From Pseudobutyrivibrio sp. YE44 (lineage in GTDB: Bacteria > Bacillota > Clostridia > Lachnospirales > Lachnospiraceae), in assembly GCF_900104335.1 (NCBI RefSeq), contig NZ_FMXT01000007.1, forward strand, positions 1-64,000: DNA of 64,000 bases, read 5' to 3'. Both the position numbers and the translations under genes were made by a program. The notes beneath the pieces are model-generated. The model was not told where the DNA came from, ran no database searches, and saw only the letters and a program-made list of their open reading frames with translations. Within the stretch, counting starts at the first letter, position 1, and each line of letters begins with the position of its first letter. Positions 55,252-64,000 of this stretch are shown here, piece by piece.

Positions 55252-55324
55252 TCGGAGTGACGCGAGTCGAACGCGCGGCCTCTACATCCCGAATGTAGCG
55301 CTCTACCAACTGAGCCACACCCCG
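55252..55324 (-). tRNA. tRNA-Pro (anticodon CGG)
   Basis: A 73-nt tRNA with acceptor CGGGGTG/CACTCCG and discriminator A73. The D arm is GCTCAGTTGGTAGAGC, the anticodon loop TTCGGGA gives CGG, and the T arm has GTTCGACTC. CCA is not encoded. A TATAAT on the minus strand at 55340-55345 is the probable -10 box, but no clear -35 is present. Confidence 0.95.
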
Positions 55325-55445
55325 AAAAACCCTCTTACAATTATAATCAATGAGAAGCTGTTTTTCTACATACAGTCATTTTCCACTTGCTATTTTGGTT
55401 GGTATTTTTTACAATCTAAACATCGTTTTTAGAAAGGCAATATTT

Positions 55446-55847
55446 ATGAAAGATAAAAAATTTGAAAAACAAACTATACTATTCTTATTAAACTTTTTCC
55501 CTGCATTATTAATTATTATTTATGAGTTAGTATCGATGATAACTGATGTTGCATGGTTTATTCCTTTAACCATGATTTCAATCATTGTTATATCAATTCT
55601 AAACATTATTTTTACTGACCGCGATAAACATCATCGAAATGCATGGATGCTTATATTGGCATCTGCAGTTGCAGAAGTGATTGTGACAGCATTCCATTAT
55701 TTCTTAATCAGCTCAGATTCAGAGACTCCAGTTGTAGGATTCTTGTTCTGTGTTCTTTATGGCGGACTTGGACTTATATTCTTATTAATCGGAACATGGA
55801 CTAATCGATATAGAGAGTATCGAAAAAATTTAAAGGATGAAAAATAA
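55446..55847 (+). CDS. Small integral membrane protein
   Basis: I do not recognise this 133-residue protein. It has four hydrophobic segments (about 12-30, 36-54, 64-88, 95-116), a charged start KDKKFEKQ and a basic tail RYREYRKNLKDEK. The ATG at 55446 is preceded by GAAAGG. It is one of only two plus-strand genes, lies divergent from tRNA-Pro, and ends before a perfect hairpin (55892-55921). Confidence 0.7.
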   Translation: MKDKKFEKQTILFLLNFFPALLIIIYELVSMITDVAWFIPLTMISIIVISILNIIFTDRDKHHRNAWMLILASAVAEVIVTAFHYFLISSDSETPVVGFLFCVLYGGLGLIFLLIGTWTNRYREYRKNLKDEK

Positions 55848-55891
55848 AAACTCTTAATTATAACAAGATAATCAAACAATCCTTACACTAT

Positions 55892-55921
55892 TAAGGGCGC
55901 GGATTAATTTCCGCGCCCTTA
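55892..55921. terminator. Perfect GC-rich hairpin between convergent genes
   Basis: TAAGGGCGCGG TTAATT-centred CCGCGCCCTTA forms a 30-nt perfect palindrome between the plus-strand membrane protein and the minus-strand lipoprotein gene. U-runs are poor on both sides, so termination is likely but not certain. Confidence 0.65.
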
Positions 55922-55930
55922 GTATATCTC

Positions 55931-57598
55931 CTAAAACTTTTTCATCACATCATTAAACTCAACCATATCATATTTTCCATGGATAGCTTCAAAGTCATAC
56001 TTTTCCAGCTCATCCATTTTTGCTTTTATTTCAGACTGGCTGAGGCTTTCATCTTTTGCAGTGTAAGTAGATGTGCCCTTGGCCTTTGCTAAAGCCTCGT
56101 CTGTCATTTCATCTTCAGAAGGATATCCATTACCATCTAAATCGTCGTAATTGTCCATATTCAAGCAATAATCCCATGAAACCTCACTGCCATGAACAGA
56201 CATATAGTTTAAAAAGCAAATTAATCCAGCATAATCAGAATTACTATATCTAATGCAATTCTTCTTTGGAGCATACTCATAGTCAACAACTCCAGCTGCA
56301 CCATAACCAAAATCGTTAGCAAGAGGAACAGAATGACCATCCTTAAAGCTATAAAGCTTTAAATAATAACCCTCATTATCAACAACCAGCTCTGGCACAT
56401 CATCCTCATCTAAATAGATTAGATTGTATTTATATTTTCCCTCAAGATTGCAGATGCGAACAACCTGTGCGTATGCATCCTTCCAAGTCTTGTATTCTGC
56501 AGACTGATTATCACCTAAGAGATATGATTTAACATTTGGAATAGTAAGCTCCTCAGAGTAATAATTAGTTATCCAGTTGGAGGCATCAGTAAGATAGTTG
56601 TAACCTTCCACGTCGTAAAAGACACCATACTCATAAAGACCTACATGCTCTTTGCCATTAGCATCCTCTGCTACAACCACAATGTCATCTGCACCATCTG
56701 CTGTGAAATCAAAAATTCCAACAGCCTTTATGGTGGTAAAATCAATAGACATATTGTCAGCATCCCCATACCAGGTGCCAAGCCAGTCAAAGCGTTTTCC
56801 ATCAACAGTGACAATCATATGAGCCGCTGCTCCTGTCTCGCTATTACCTTGATAAGTAATTAAGCGCCCAGGATTGTCATGACCTGGAACCTTTATATCG
56901 AAGGTCTGATTTGGATCATTGCCTACCTCCCAGAACCACTCATTAGAAATCATCTTGTAGTCATCGCCATTTTTAACAAAGGTCACTTCTATATCTGGAT
57001 AGTCACAATAGTTGGAATTGTCATCCTCCAAATATTGATTTTTCATTTGGATTACATACTGGTCGTTAAGCTTCTTGCCACTTTGGCAGCTGTAATTCAC
57101 CCAATTTGAATCTCCATGTAAGGAATAGTAGGAATCGTACTCCTTGACATATTCGAAGTCGATTTTATCCTTAATATCCTCATAGGAAGCGTCTGTATGA
57201 GACTCAACAAAACTCTTTATATCCTCTGCTCTAAGGGTAACCAAATCACCACACTCTTCACCATCCGCTACTCCTATCTGCTTATAGAATGCGTTCTTTT
57301 CATCCTCAGAAACATCTTTGGCAGAAATGCCCGCTCCTAAATAAAGTACCTCGCCCCATTCGATTTCACTGGCATCTTTAAAAGGCTTCACTAAGAAACC
57401 GTTGTATTCCTCAGTGGCAAATAGCTTTGTAAATGAATCTAACTCCTCCTGAGTTAAATCCACAGCCTCAGCCGAATCCTTTATTTCTTCAGCCTGGATT
57501 TCTGGCTCTGAGTTATCCACAGCTTCTTCATTTTTACCGCAGGCTAATAAACAGGTAGCCATTGTGATTGTTAATATAAACCAGAATCTTTTCTTCAT
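55931..57598 (-). CDS. Uncharacterised lipoprotein with repeat-like calcium-type motifs
   Basis: A 555-residue exported lipoprotein, with its lipobox in TMATCLLACGK (Cys20), followed by an acidic Glu-rich linker. The middle has an FG-GAP-like segment (VGIFDFTADGADDIVVVAED). A later stretch, LDEDDVPELVVDNEGYYLKLY, resembles the same motif. Near the end DLDGNGYPSEDE looks like an EF-hand or dockerin-type calcium loop. I cannot name a family. The N-terminal 300 residues are mixed and unassigned. It is a single gene ending at a hairpin. Confidence 0.75.
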   Translation of the reverse strand: MKKRFWFILTITMATCLLACGKNEEAVDNSEPEIQAEEIKDSAEAVDLTQEELDSFTKLFATEEYNGFLVKPFKDASEIEWGEVLYLGAGISAKDVSEDEKNAFYKQIGVADGEECGDLVTLRAEDIKSFVESHTDASYEDIKDKIDFEYVKEYDSYYSLHGDSNWVNYSCQSGKKLNDQYVIQMKNQYLEDDNSNYCDYPDIEVTFVKNGDDYKMISNEWFWEVGNDPNQTFDIKVPGHDNPGRLITYQGNSETGAAAHMIVTVDGKRFDWLGTWYGDADNMSIDFTTIKAVGIFDFTADGADDIVVVAEDANGKEHVGLYEYGVFYDVEGYNYLTDASNWITNYYSEELTIPNVKSYLLGDNQSAEYKTWKDAYAQVVRICNLEGKYKYNLIYLDEDDVPELVVDNEGYYLKLYSFKDGHSVPLANDFGYGAAGVVDYEYAPKKNCIRYSNSDYAGLICFLNYMSVHGSEVSWDYCLNMDNYDDLDGNGYPSEDEMTDEALAKAKGTSTYTAKDESLSQSEIKAKMDELEKYDFEAIHGKYDMVEFNDVMKKF

Positions 57599-57687
57599 AT
57601 CATTCCCGCTTTCTTATGCACTTTTACAATATCTATATCCACATAATTTCTTCAATGGTAACACTTATGATTTAGAAATACAAAGGC

Positions 57688-57723
57688 ATAAAAATACTCC
57701 TACCTAATAAAATAGGCAGGAGT
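57688..57723 (-). terminator. Rho-independent terminator after glnN
   Basis: The hairpin ACTCCTGCCTA/TAGGTAGGAGT is followed by ATTTTTATG on the minus strand, 13 nt beyond the glnN stop. Confidence 0.9.
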
Positions 57724-57735
57724 CGTAATTTAGAT

Positions 57736-59856
57736 TTATACTTCAAAAATCATATCGCCGTAGCTTGGCATTGGCCATGCTTCCTTGTCTACAATCATCT
57801 CAAGGGCATCAACAGGCTTTCTTAATGCTTCCATAGCTGTAACTACTTCATCATGGTAGAAGTTTGCCTTTTCACAGCTTGAAGCCTTCAGGTTGTATGC
57901 CTTTTCGTTAATCTCCTTAAGGTGAACAAGTGCTTCCTTAGACTCGCGGAGATAATTTGAAAGCTTAATCAAAAGCTCCTTCTGAGTGCTAACATCTGCC
58001 TCTGGACAAGCATCTGCAATTGTGCCGATAGAAAGCCCAAGCTCTGTAGCATAGCTGATAACAGCTGGAATAATCTGCTTAGAAGCCATATCAATCATTG
58101 TACGAGCCTCAATGTTGATAGACTTGATATACTGCTCATATTCGATTTCGGCACGAGACTCAAGCTCTACCTTAGAGAATACGTTGAACTTCTCAAACAT
58201 CTTTACAGTTGCATCTGTTGTAAGAGCAGGAATTGCCTCAACAAAGGAATTGATTGCTGGAAGACCACGCTTCTCTGCTTCCTCAATCCACTCTGGACCA
58301 TATCCATTTCCGTTAAATACAATACGCTGATGATCTGTAGCAAGCTTCTTGATCATGTCATGAACTGCTGCATCAAAGTCATCTGCCTTTTCAAGAACAT
58401 CACATGCCTCACAAAGAGCTTCTGCCATAATTGTATTAAGAACTACGTTTGGTTCACCAACTGAATCCTGTGAACCTGGCATTCTGAACTCGAACTTATT
58501 TCCTGTGAAAGCAAATGGTGATGTACGGTTTCTATCTGTAGCATCCTTTCTGAAATCAGGAAGAGTCTTAACACCAGTAGCAAGCTTCTCACCCTTCTTA
58601 GACTTTGTGGCTGTACCAGTTGAAATAAGCTGTGTAAGCACATCCTCAAGCTGCTCTCCAAGATATACAGAAATGATAACTGGAGGTGCCTCATTTCCGC
58701 CGAGACGCTGATCGTTACCAACATCTGCTGCAGACTCACGAAGAAGAGCTGCATGTCTATCTACTGCTTTAAGTACAAGGCAAAGGATAAGTAAGAACTG
58801 GATGTTCTCGTGTGGTGACTTGCCTGGCTCAAAAAGATTGATGCCATCGTCTGTAACAAGCGACCAGTTGTCATGCTTACCTGAACCATTTACGCCATTG
58901 AATGGCTTTTCATGAAGAAGACACTGTAAGCCGTGACGGTTTGCCACCTTACGAAGAGTCTCCATAATAATCTGATTATGATCTACTGCCACATTACACT
59001 GCGCATAAATAGGAGCAAGCTCGTGCTGAGCTGGTGCAACCTCATTGTGCTGTGTCTTTGATGAAACACCAAGCTTCCAAAGCTCGATATTAACATCACG
59101 CATATAGCCAGCGATACGCTCTGGAATAGTTCCAAAATAGTGATCGTCCATTTCCTGTCCCTTTGGAGGCATTGCTCCAAAAAGTGTACGACCTGTATAC
59201 ATCAAATCTTTACGTGCAAGATACATTTCACGGTCAATAAGGAAGTATTCCTGCTCTGCACCTACAGATGGAATTACACGCTTAGAAGTTGTGTTGCCAA
59301 AGAGTCTAAGTAATCTGATAGCCTGCTCAGAAACAACCTCCATTGAACGAAGGAGTGGAGTCTTCTGATCAAGAGCCTCACCTGTGTATGAACAGAAAGC
59401 TGTTGGAATGCAAAGTGTTGCTCCTGCAGCATCCTGACGAACGAAAGCAGGTGATGTAGGATCCCAAGCTGTGTAGCCTCTAGCCTCGAAAGTAGCTCTA
59501 AGTCCACCTGATGGGAATGAAGAAGCATCTGGCTCGCCCTTAATTAATTCCTTACCTGAAAAGCTCATTAAAACCTTGCCTGATGGCAATGGTGCAGAAA
59601 TGAAGGAATCATGCTTTTCAGCTGTAATACCAGTAAGTGGCTGGAACCAGTGTGTATAGTGTGTAGCGCCCTTTTCAATAGCCCATTCTTTCATCTCATG
59701 AGCAATTACATCAGCGGTCTCAATATCAAGTTCTTTGCCTTCAGAGATGGTCTGCTTGAGCTTCTGATATGTCTTCTTTGGGAGGCGTTCCTGCATAACG
59801 GTGTCATTAAATACGTTCTCACCAAAGATGTCTGCTACATTAAAATATTCTTCCAT
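57736..59856 (-). CDS. glnN: Glutamine synthetase type III
   Basis: A GSIII enzyme of 706 residues that makes glutamine from glutamate and ammonia with ATP. Family segments seen are [54 protein letters not shown] (metal-site Glu), [26 protein letters not shown] and the arginine-rich ATP region [20 protein letters not shown]. The length is as expected for type III. AAAGGA lies 12 nt upstream of the ATG. It is a single gene. Confidence 0.97.
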   Translation of the reverse strand: MEEYFNVADIFGENVFNDTVMQERLPKKTYQKLKQTISEGKELDIETADVIAHEMKEWAIEKGATHYTHWFQPLTGITAEKHDSFISAPLPSGKVLMSFSGKELIKGEPDASSFPSGGLRATFEARGYTAWDPTSPAFVRQDAAGATLCIPTAFCSYTGEALDQKTPLLRSMEVVSEQAIRLLRLFGNTTSKRVIPSVGAEQEYFLIDREMYLARKDLMYTGRTLFGAMPPKGQEMDDHYFGTIPERIAGYMRDVNIELWKLGVSSKTQHNEVAPAQHELAPIYAQCNVAVDHNQIIMETLRKVANRHGLQCLLHEKPFNGVNGSGKHDNWSLVTDDGINLFEPGKSPHENIQFLLILCLVLKAVDRHAALLRESAADVGNDQRLGGNEAPPVIISVYLGEQLEDVLTQLISTGTATKSKKGEKLATGVKTLPDFRKDATDRNRTSPFAFTGNKFEFRMPGSQDSVGEPNVVLNTIMAEALCEACDVLEKADDFDAAVHDMIKKLATDHQRIVFNGNGYGPEWIEEAEKRGLPAINSFVEAIPALTTDATVKMFEKFNVFSKVELESRAEIEYEQYIKSINIEARTMIDMASKQIIPAVISYATELGLSIGTIADACPEADVSTQKELLIKLSNYLRESKEALVHLKEINEKAYNLKASSCEKANFYHDEVVTAMEALRKPVDALEMIVDKEAWPMPSYGDMIFEV

Positions 59857-59892
59857 TAATTATGTATCCTTTCGCGCAAAATTACAAAATAA

Positions 59893-59936
59893 TAGAAAAG
59901 ACAATCAGCGATTGTCCATTGCCGATTGTCTTTTTT
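59893..59936. terminator. Bidirectional terminator between fba and glnN
   Basis: The hairpin AAGACAATCAGC/GCCGATTGTCTT (59898-59932) has a T-run of six on the plus side and TTTTCTATT on the minus side. On the minus strand it ends transcription from fba and lies about 40 nt before glnN. Confidence 0.82.
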
Positions 59937-59953
59937 GCATTCCTCTATTTACG

Positions 59954-60067
59954 GTTATCAAACTCACTAAGGAAATGAGTTTGATAATCCAGCTAAAGCT
60001 GGACATGATTTTTCAAAGAAAAATCCTGCCATATACGGATTGCAAATTTTTGATAAAATTTACAATC
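59954..60067 (-). other. Run of four hairpins in the fba 3' region
   Basis: In the minus direction after the fba stop come GGATTG..AAATTTT paired with its complement, GATTTTTC/GAAAAATC, CCAGCT/AGCTGG, and TATCAAACTCA/TGAGTTTGATA. All are perfect or nearly so, packed within 115 nt ahead of the terminator at 59893-59936. No gene is seen here. Confidence 0.65.
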
Positions 60068-60931
60068 CTAAGCCTTTCCTACTGAACCGAAAAGCTCCAT
60101 CTTCTCTTTTACTGTAGCCTTGATAGCGTCTGTACCAGGAGCTAAAAGCTTACGTGGATCGAAGCCCTTGCCCTCGATATCCTTACCAGCCTCGATGTAC
60201 TTACGTGTAGCATCAGCGAATGAAAGCTGGCACTCTGTGTTAACGTTGATCTTAGAAACGCCAAGCTCGATTGCCTTCTTGATCATGTCAGCTGGGATAC
60301 CTGTACCACCGTGAAGAACGAGTGGCATAGCACCTGTCTTCTGCTGGATAGCATCAAGTGTCTCGAATGAAAGACCTGCCCAGTTCTCTGGGTACTTGCC
60401 GTGGATGTTACCAATACCAGCTGCAAGCATATCTACGCCAAGGTCAGCGATTGTCTTGCACTCGTTAGGATCAGCACACTCGCCCATTCCTACAACGCCG
60501 TCTTCCTCACCACCGATTGAACCAACTTCACACTCGATAGAAAGGCCAAGACCGTGAGCTACGTGAACGAGCTCTGTAGACTTAGCAAGGTTCTCCTCGA
60601 ATGGATAGTGTGAACCATCAAACATGATTGATGTGAAACCAGCCTGAATACACTTGTAGCATCCTTCGTATGTACCGTGATCAAGGTGGAGTGCTACAGG
60701 AACTGTGATTCCGAGCTCCTCATCCATAGCCTTAACCATAGCTGCAACAGTCTTGAATCCTGTCATATACTTACCAGCACCCTCAGATACACCAAGGATT
60801 ACAGGAGAGTTAAGCTCCTGAGCTGTAAGAAGGATAGCCTTTGTCCACTCAAGGTTGTTAATGTTGAACTGACCAACTGCATAGTGGCCTGCCTTTGCCT
60901 TATCAAGCATTTCTTTTGCAGAAACTAACAT
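60068..60931 (-). CDS. fba: Class II fructose-1,6-bisphosphate aldolase
   Basis: A zinc-dependent glycolytic aldolase of 287 residues. PVALHLDHGTYEGCYKCI holds zinc and substrate residues, DVLAAGIGNIHGKYPENWAG and LVLHGGTGIPADMIKKAIELGVSKINVNTE the remaining metal ligand and phosphate loop. The codon choice is strongly biased, as expected of a highly expressed gene. GGAGG lies upstream, and TGGTAGAAT near 61000 is a plausible extended -10. Confidence 0.97.
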   Translation of the reverse strand: MLVSAKEMLDKAKAGHYAVGQFNINNLEWTKAILLTAQELNSPVILGVSEGAGKYMTGFKTVAAMVKAMDEELGITVPVALHLDHGTYEGCYKCIQAGFTSIMFDGSHYPFEENLAKSTELVHVAHGLGLSIECEVGSIGGEEDGVVGMGECADPNECKTIADLGVDMLAAGIGNIHGKYPENWAGLSFETLDAIQQKTGAMPLVLHGGTGIPADMIKKAIELGVSKINVNTECQLSFADATRKYIEAGKDIEGKGFDPRKLLAPGTDAIKATVKEKMELFGSVGKA

Positions 60932-61006
60932 AATTATTCCTCCATATATGCGTTTATTGGGTCATAGAAACCCTATCTAAGCGAAATTCTACCATAACGC
61001 CACCTT

Positions 61007-61900
61007 CTATTCAATAGCGATTTCAAGGGCGTTGTGCTCATCCTTTATGACAACAACATCATGATTTCCGCCAAATTCACCATCAAGAGTCCATGGAACA
61101 ACTTCGCTGCTCATGAATTTAATCTCTTTTGTCTGGAAGGCGTAAACCATATCTGAATCTGGAATAATACCGGTCATAAAGCCGAGAATCTCGTTTAATT
61201 CAATTGGATTACGTGGCATTTTGATAAGTGTAACCTCAAATACGCCATCATTTAGACCAATGTCTCCACGGATAATTCCCTGGAAGCCACCAACTGACTT
61301 TGAGTTGGTAATCATACCGAAGATGAATTCTTCGTAGACAACATTTCCGTCGTATTCCACCTGCATTCTAAATGATGGAATATCTCGGAGCTGCTTAGCT
61401 CCCTCTATAATATATGCTGCATGTCCTAGAACATTTTTTAAATCCTGCGAAGTAGCATAGGATACTTCTGTAAATAAACCAAATGCAGCCACGTAAACAA
61501 ATGAGTCTGAATTGAATCTTCCGATATCACATGGGAAGAGATTGTCAGACACACTAATTCGGGCTGCATTCAACATATTCTTATCTATTCCGAGAGAATT
61601 ACCAAAGTCATTTGTTGAACCAGCTGGAATGTATCCAATTGGTATCCTTTTATCTGGATCAAGTCGCATCATACCTGTAACAACCTCATCCAAGGTACCA
61701 TCGCCACCTGAGCAAACGATTCTATCGTAATTCTCTGCTTGTTCTATTGTCTGATCTGTGGCATCTCCACCAGCCTGTGTAATGTGTACACTAACCTGGT
61801 AATCAGCCTTAATCATAATGTCTAGGATGTCAGCCAGATGTTCTTTTATTTGTCCCTTGCCTGAGCGAGGATTTACTATAAATAATAATCTTTTTGACAT
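61007..61900 (-). CDS. Diacylglycerol kinase-like lipid kinase (DagK/YegS)
   Basis: A 297-residue lipid kinase. NPRSGKGQIKEHLADIL is the first nucleotide motif, CSGGDGTLDEVVTGMM the GGDGT signature, and GYIPAGSTNDFGNSLGI the phosphate-binding loop. The C-terminal VVPWTLDGEFGG closes the domain. Members phosphorylate diacylglycerol for phospholipid recycling. It lies 16 nt after crh, so it is probably the last gene of the murB-rapZ-whiA-crh run. Confidence 0.92.
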   Translation of the reverse strand: MSKRLLFIVNPRSGKGQIKEHLADILDIMIKADYQVSVHITQAGGDATDQTIEQAENYDRIVCSGGDGTLDEVVTGMMRLDPDKRIPIGYIPAGSTNDFGNSLGIDKNMLNAARISVSDNLFPCDIGRFNSDSFVYVAAFGLFTEVSYATSQDLKNVLGHAAYIIEGAKQLRDIPSFRMQVEYDGNVVYEEFIFGMITNSKSVGGFQGIIRGDIGLNDGVFEVTLIKMPRNPIELNEILGFMTGIIPDSDMVYAFQTKEIKFMSSEVVPWTLDGEFGGNHDVVVIKDEHNALEIAIE

Positions 61901-61916
61901 ATATCCCTCTATAAAT

Positions 61917-62165
61917 TTATTTTGTAAGGAAATCAGAAAGTTCTGCTACTGCTTTTTCTTCATCGTCACCAGCTGCATCAATAACAACTCTTGAACCTGA
62001 AGACAATACCAAACTCATCATTCCCATAATACTCTTTGCGTTAACCTTCTTCTCATCCATTTCAAAATAGATTGAGCTAGAAAATCTGTTAGCTAACTGA
62101 ACCAAATGTGCTATGGGTGTAGCTTCCATTGAATTTGACATCTGAATAGTAACTTCTTTTTGCAT
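61917..62165 (-). CDS. crh: Crh-like HPr paralogue lacking the catalytic histidine
   Basis: An 82-residue HPr-fold protein. HPr proteins carry His15 in GxHARPA. Here the segment reads SMEATPIAHLVQLA, with Glu in place of His and Thr in place of Arg17, so PTS phosphotransfer is not possible. The regulatory serine site is kept (NAKSIMGMMSL, Ser45). This is the pattern of Crh, a CcpA co-regulator. The location after whiA matches the B. subtilis rapZ-whiA-crh order. It starts at 62165 behind CAGGAGG. Confidence 0.9.
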   Translation of the reverse strand: MQKEVTIQMSNSMEATPIAHLVQLANRFSSSIYFEMDEKKVNAKSIMGMMSLVLSSGSRVVIDAAGDDEEKAVAELSDFLTK

Positions 62166-62205
62166 GACGTCCTCCTGAATATCTAAAAAACCTAACCGCT
62201 GGCGA

Positions 62206-63048
62206 TTATAATCCCTCTGCAATGGCTGCCAGCTTTTTAAACCTATGATTAACCCCCGACTTTCCAATTGGTGGTTCAAGCAGTTCTCCCAAGTCTTTAA
62301 GTGGCGTATCTGGATATTGCAATCTGATTCTTGCAATCTCTTCCAACTGAGCTGGAAGATTTTCCAAGCCAAGCTTTTCATCAATCAAATTGATTTGCTC
62401 AATCTGACGGACTGCTGCCGAAACCGTCTTTCCTATGTTGGCTGTCTCACAATTAACCTTTCGGTTGATGGTGCCACGCACTTCTTTCACAACTCGGATA
62501 TTTTCCAAATCCATCACAGAATGAGCAGCCTCCATAACTCGGAGTATTTCAACAATCTGTGCCCCTTCTTTTAAATAGACCACGTATTTGCCATTGCGCT
62601 TTACGGTCTTAGCTTCCACATCAAAGGTGCTCATTGCTCTTTGTAAGAGCTCAGCCTGAGCCGATGTGTTTGTAACTATCTCAAAATGATAGCCTTTATT
62701 AGGATCTGATATCGAGCCTGCTGCCAAAAATGCTCCTCTAATAAAAGCTCTCTTACAACATGTTTGCTGAATAATGAGTTCACTAACTATTGAACCATCT
62801 TCTGAAAGCTTTAGCATTTTTTTAGTCTCTAAAAAGACATCGGCAGATATTGCGGTGACATCTTTTCCTATATTACGTGTTTTATTCAATAAAGTAAAGA
62901 CTTTTCTGTTTAATTGGTCCGAAGAATATGTTTTAAACGTTTCAGCGCCCTGCAGAATAAATATTCCTGCAAGCTCTGCAACTGCACAGTGTCTGCTCTT
63001 TGGAACAACAGAAAAAAGCTCTTCTTTTACCTGTTTTGAGAAGGACAA
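62206..63048 (-). CDS. whiA: Sporulation/cell-division regulator WhiA
   Basis: A 280-residue DNA-binding protein with a degenerate LAGLIDADG-type N-terminal domain (CAVAELAGIFILQGAETF, CCKRAFIRGAFLAAGSISDP) and a C-terminal HTH (YPDTPLKDLGELLEPPIGKSGVNHRFKKL). WhiA affects division and chromosome segregation in Firmicutes. The start is TTG immediately after the rapZ stop, with AGAGGA upstream, so the two genes are translationally linked. Confidence 0.95.
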   Translation of the reverse strand: MSFSKQVKEELFSVVPKSRHCAVAELAGIFILQGAETFKTYSSDQLNRKVFTLLNKTRNIGKDVTAISADVFLETKKMLKLSEDGSIVSELIIQQTCCKRAFIRGAFLAAGSISDPNKGYHFEIVTNTSAQAELLQRAMSTFDVEAKTVKRNGKYVVYLKEGAQIVEILRVMEAAHSVMDLENIRVVKEVRGTINRKVNCETANIGKTVSAAVRQIEQINLIDEKLGLENLPAQLEEIARIRLQYPDTPLKDLGELLEPPIGKSGVNHRFKKLAAIAEGL

Positions 63049-63921
63049 TTATTTTCCTCTAAGTGCATCTTTTCCAATATCGCGATGCTCGATTTTAAGT
63101 CCATAAGACTCGTCGCCATTTAATGACTCAAAAATTTCATCAGCCAGACATACTGATCTATGCTTGCCGCCTGTGCAACCTACGGCAATTACTAATTGAT
63201 TTTTTCCTTCCTTAATATAGTTAGGAATAAGGAATTTAATCAAATCTGTTGTTTTTTCTAGGAAGGTTTGAGCCTCATCGTATTTAAGAACAAAATCCTT
63301 GATAGGCTGATCGTTTCCTGTGAAAGGACGAAGCTCAACATCATAGTATGGGTTTGGAAGAAATCTTACATCAAATACAAGATCTGCATCTTCCGGAATG
63401 CCATACTTAAAACCAAAGGAAATAATTGTGACAAATAAGCTCTTATATTCAGCATCATCCACAAATATTTTTTCAAGCTCTTCCTTAAGCTCACGTGTAA
63501 GAAGATGAGTGGTGTCGATAACATAATCTGCTTCTGTTCGAAGGAAGCCAATTGACTCTCTCTCCTCTTTTATACCTGCTGCAATTCTTTCACGACCTGA
63601 AAGTGGATGGTTACGTCTTGTCTCTTTGTATCTTTTTACAAGGACATCATCCTCAGCATCCAAAAATAGTATAGAATATCGCTTCTGATCATTGTCTAAT
63701 TCTTGCAATATATCCGGCAAAAGCTTCATAGCGTTGCCGTTACGAACATCAATTCCAACTACAATTTTCTGTTCGAAGGTGCCGCTGTCTGCCAATTCCA
63801 CAAAGCTCTTCAGTAATTGTACAGGCAAATTGTCCACGCAGTAATAGCCCATATCCTCCAACATTTTGAAGGCAGTATTTTTACCTGCACCTGACATTCC
63901 TGTAAGAATTAGTAGCTTCAA
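63049..63921 (-). CDS. rapZ: RapZ/YvcJ nucleotide-binding protein
   Basis: A 290-residue P-loop protein. Walker A GMSGAGKNT is at 8-16, followed by AFKMLEDMGYYCVDNLP. FGFKYGIPEDADLVFDVRFLPNP and AVGCTGGKHRSVCLADEI are the family signatures of the C-terminal domain. In E. coli RapZ controls glucosamine-6-phosphate synthase mRNA. In Firmicutes YvcJ links to competence and wall metabolism. It starts at TTG, overlapping the murB stop (TTGA), with GGGAGG upstream. Confidence 0.95.
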   Translation of the reverse strand: MKLLILTGMSGAGKNTAFKMLEDMGYYCVDNLPVQLLKSFVELADSGTFEQKIVVGIDVRNGNAMKLLPDILQELDNDQKRYSILFLDAEDDVLVKRYKETRRNHPLSGRERIAAGIKEERESIGFLRTEADYVIDTTHLLTRELKEELEKIFVDDAEYKSLFVTIISFGFKYGIPEDADLVFDVRFLPNPYYDVELRPFTGNDQPIKDFVLKYDEAQTFLEKTTDLIKFLIPNYIKEGKNQLVIAVGCTGGKHRSVCLADEIFESLNGDESYGLKIEHRDIGKDALRGK

Positions 63922-64000
63922 TTGATATTCCTCCCGATAATTCTAACCTCTGGAGTTAAGTGAACTCCAAATTTTTCATATACCTTTGCATCAACATCCT
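63918..64000 (-). CDS. murB: UDP-N-acetylenolpyruvoylglucosamine reductase, C-terminus (partial)
   Basis: Only the last 27 codons are present. They read DVDAKVYEKFGVHLTPEVRIIG and a short tail, the usual MurB ending (V..KFG..L.PEVRIIG). MurB makes UDP-MurNAc in peptidoglycan synthesis. The gene continues beyond the right edge of the window. Its TGA overlaps the rapZ TTG start. The murB-rapZ-whiA order is common in Clostridia. Confidence 0.85.
   Translation of the reverse strand, partial: DVDAKVYEKFGVHLTPEVRIIGRNIN

Noticed and set aside
61917-62384. A 155-residue version of the Crh protein starting inside whiA.
   Set aside because: The first 73 residues are a shadow of the whiA C-terminus. 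The ATG at 62165 has CAGGAGG upstream and gives the exact HPr-fold length.

Overview
The window looks like a chromosome segment of a Firmicute of the family Lachnospiraceae, probably Butyrivibrio or Pseudobutyrivibrio. This rests on the 16S rRNA 5' end, the low GC content, the Clostridia-type gene set (GlpP, type III glutamine synthetase, Crh-WhiA-RapZ) and an esterase that closely resembles, from memory, Est1E of Butyrivibrio proteoclasticus. Nearly all genes are on the minus strand. The exceptions are a class A penicillin-binding protein (33228-35810) and a small membrane protein (55446-55847).

Layout from left to right. 1-600: 5' end of a 16S rRNA gene behind three tandem promoters. 605-7503: a threonine aldolase, tRNA-Ser, and an operon ycxB-like / tsaE / tsaB / rimI / rnz / DUF / tsaD / ispD for tRNA t6A modification, tRNA 3' processing and isoprenoid synthesis. 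7504-12430: tex, an acyltransferase and a DUF805 protein. 12429-18960: a glycerol operon (glpP, glpK, glpF, two flavoproteins, DUF1667) with its own promoter and a conditional-terminator leader. 19176-21571: ACT regulator, homoserine dehydrogenase and ThrH. 21767-29011: frameshifted prfB, an S41 protease, ftsEX, a CdaR-like regulator, and an NlpC/P60 wall hydrolase with a WalR-like box. 29069-33147: trxB, ridA, cvfB, acyl-ACP thioesterase, tRNA-Gln, yigZ. 33228-36525: the PBP and a 700-nt inverted repeat. 36526-49034: an ABC importer, a YesMN-type two-component system with its own binding protein, a GH31 glucosidase and an anion permease, read as one sugar or sugar-phosphate sensing and uptake locus. 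49115-60931: proC, nadE, small enzymes, tRNA-Pro, glnN and fba. 61007-64000: a lipid kinase and the crh / whiA / rapZ / murB cluster.

Two non-coding observations stand out. First, an intergenic element of about 85 nt occurs eight times. Every copy has the same orientation and lies 18-52 nt upstream of a start codon. Its outer, middle and apical stems differ in sequence between copies but stay base-paired within each copy, which is the signature of a selected RNA (or cruciform) structure. I do not recognise it as a described family. Second, the 700 nt between the convergent PBP and ABC genes form one large imperfect palindrome. Its arms share blocks of 27 and 36 identical bases and carry outward terminators at both ends.

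Gene calls rest on reading translations and motifs without database searches. Several starts were moved inward because the longest open frame ran back through one of the repeated elements or began at a poorly supported codon; each such case is noted.
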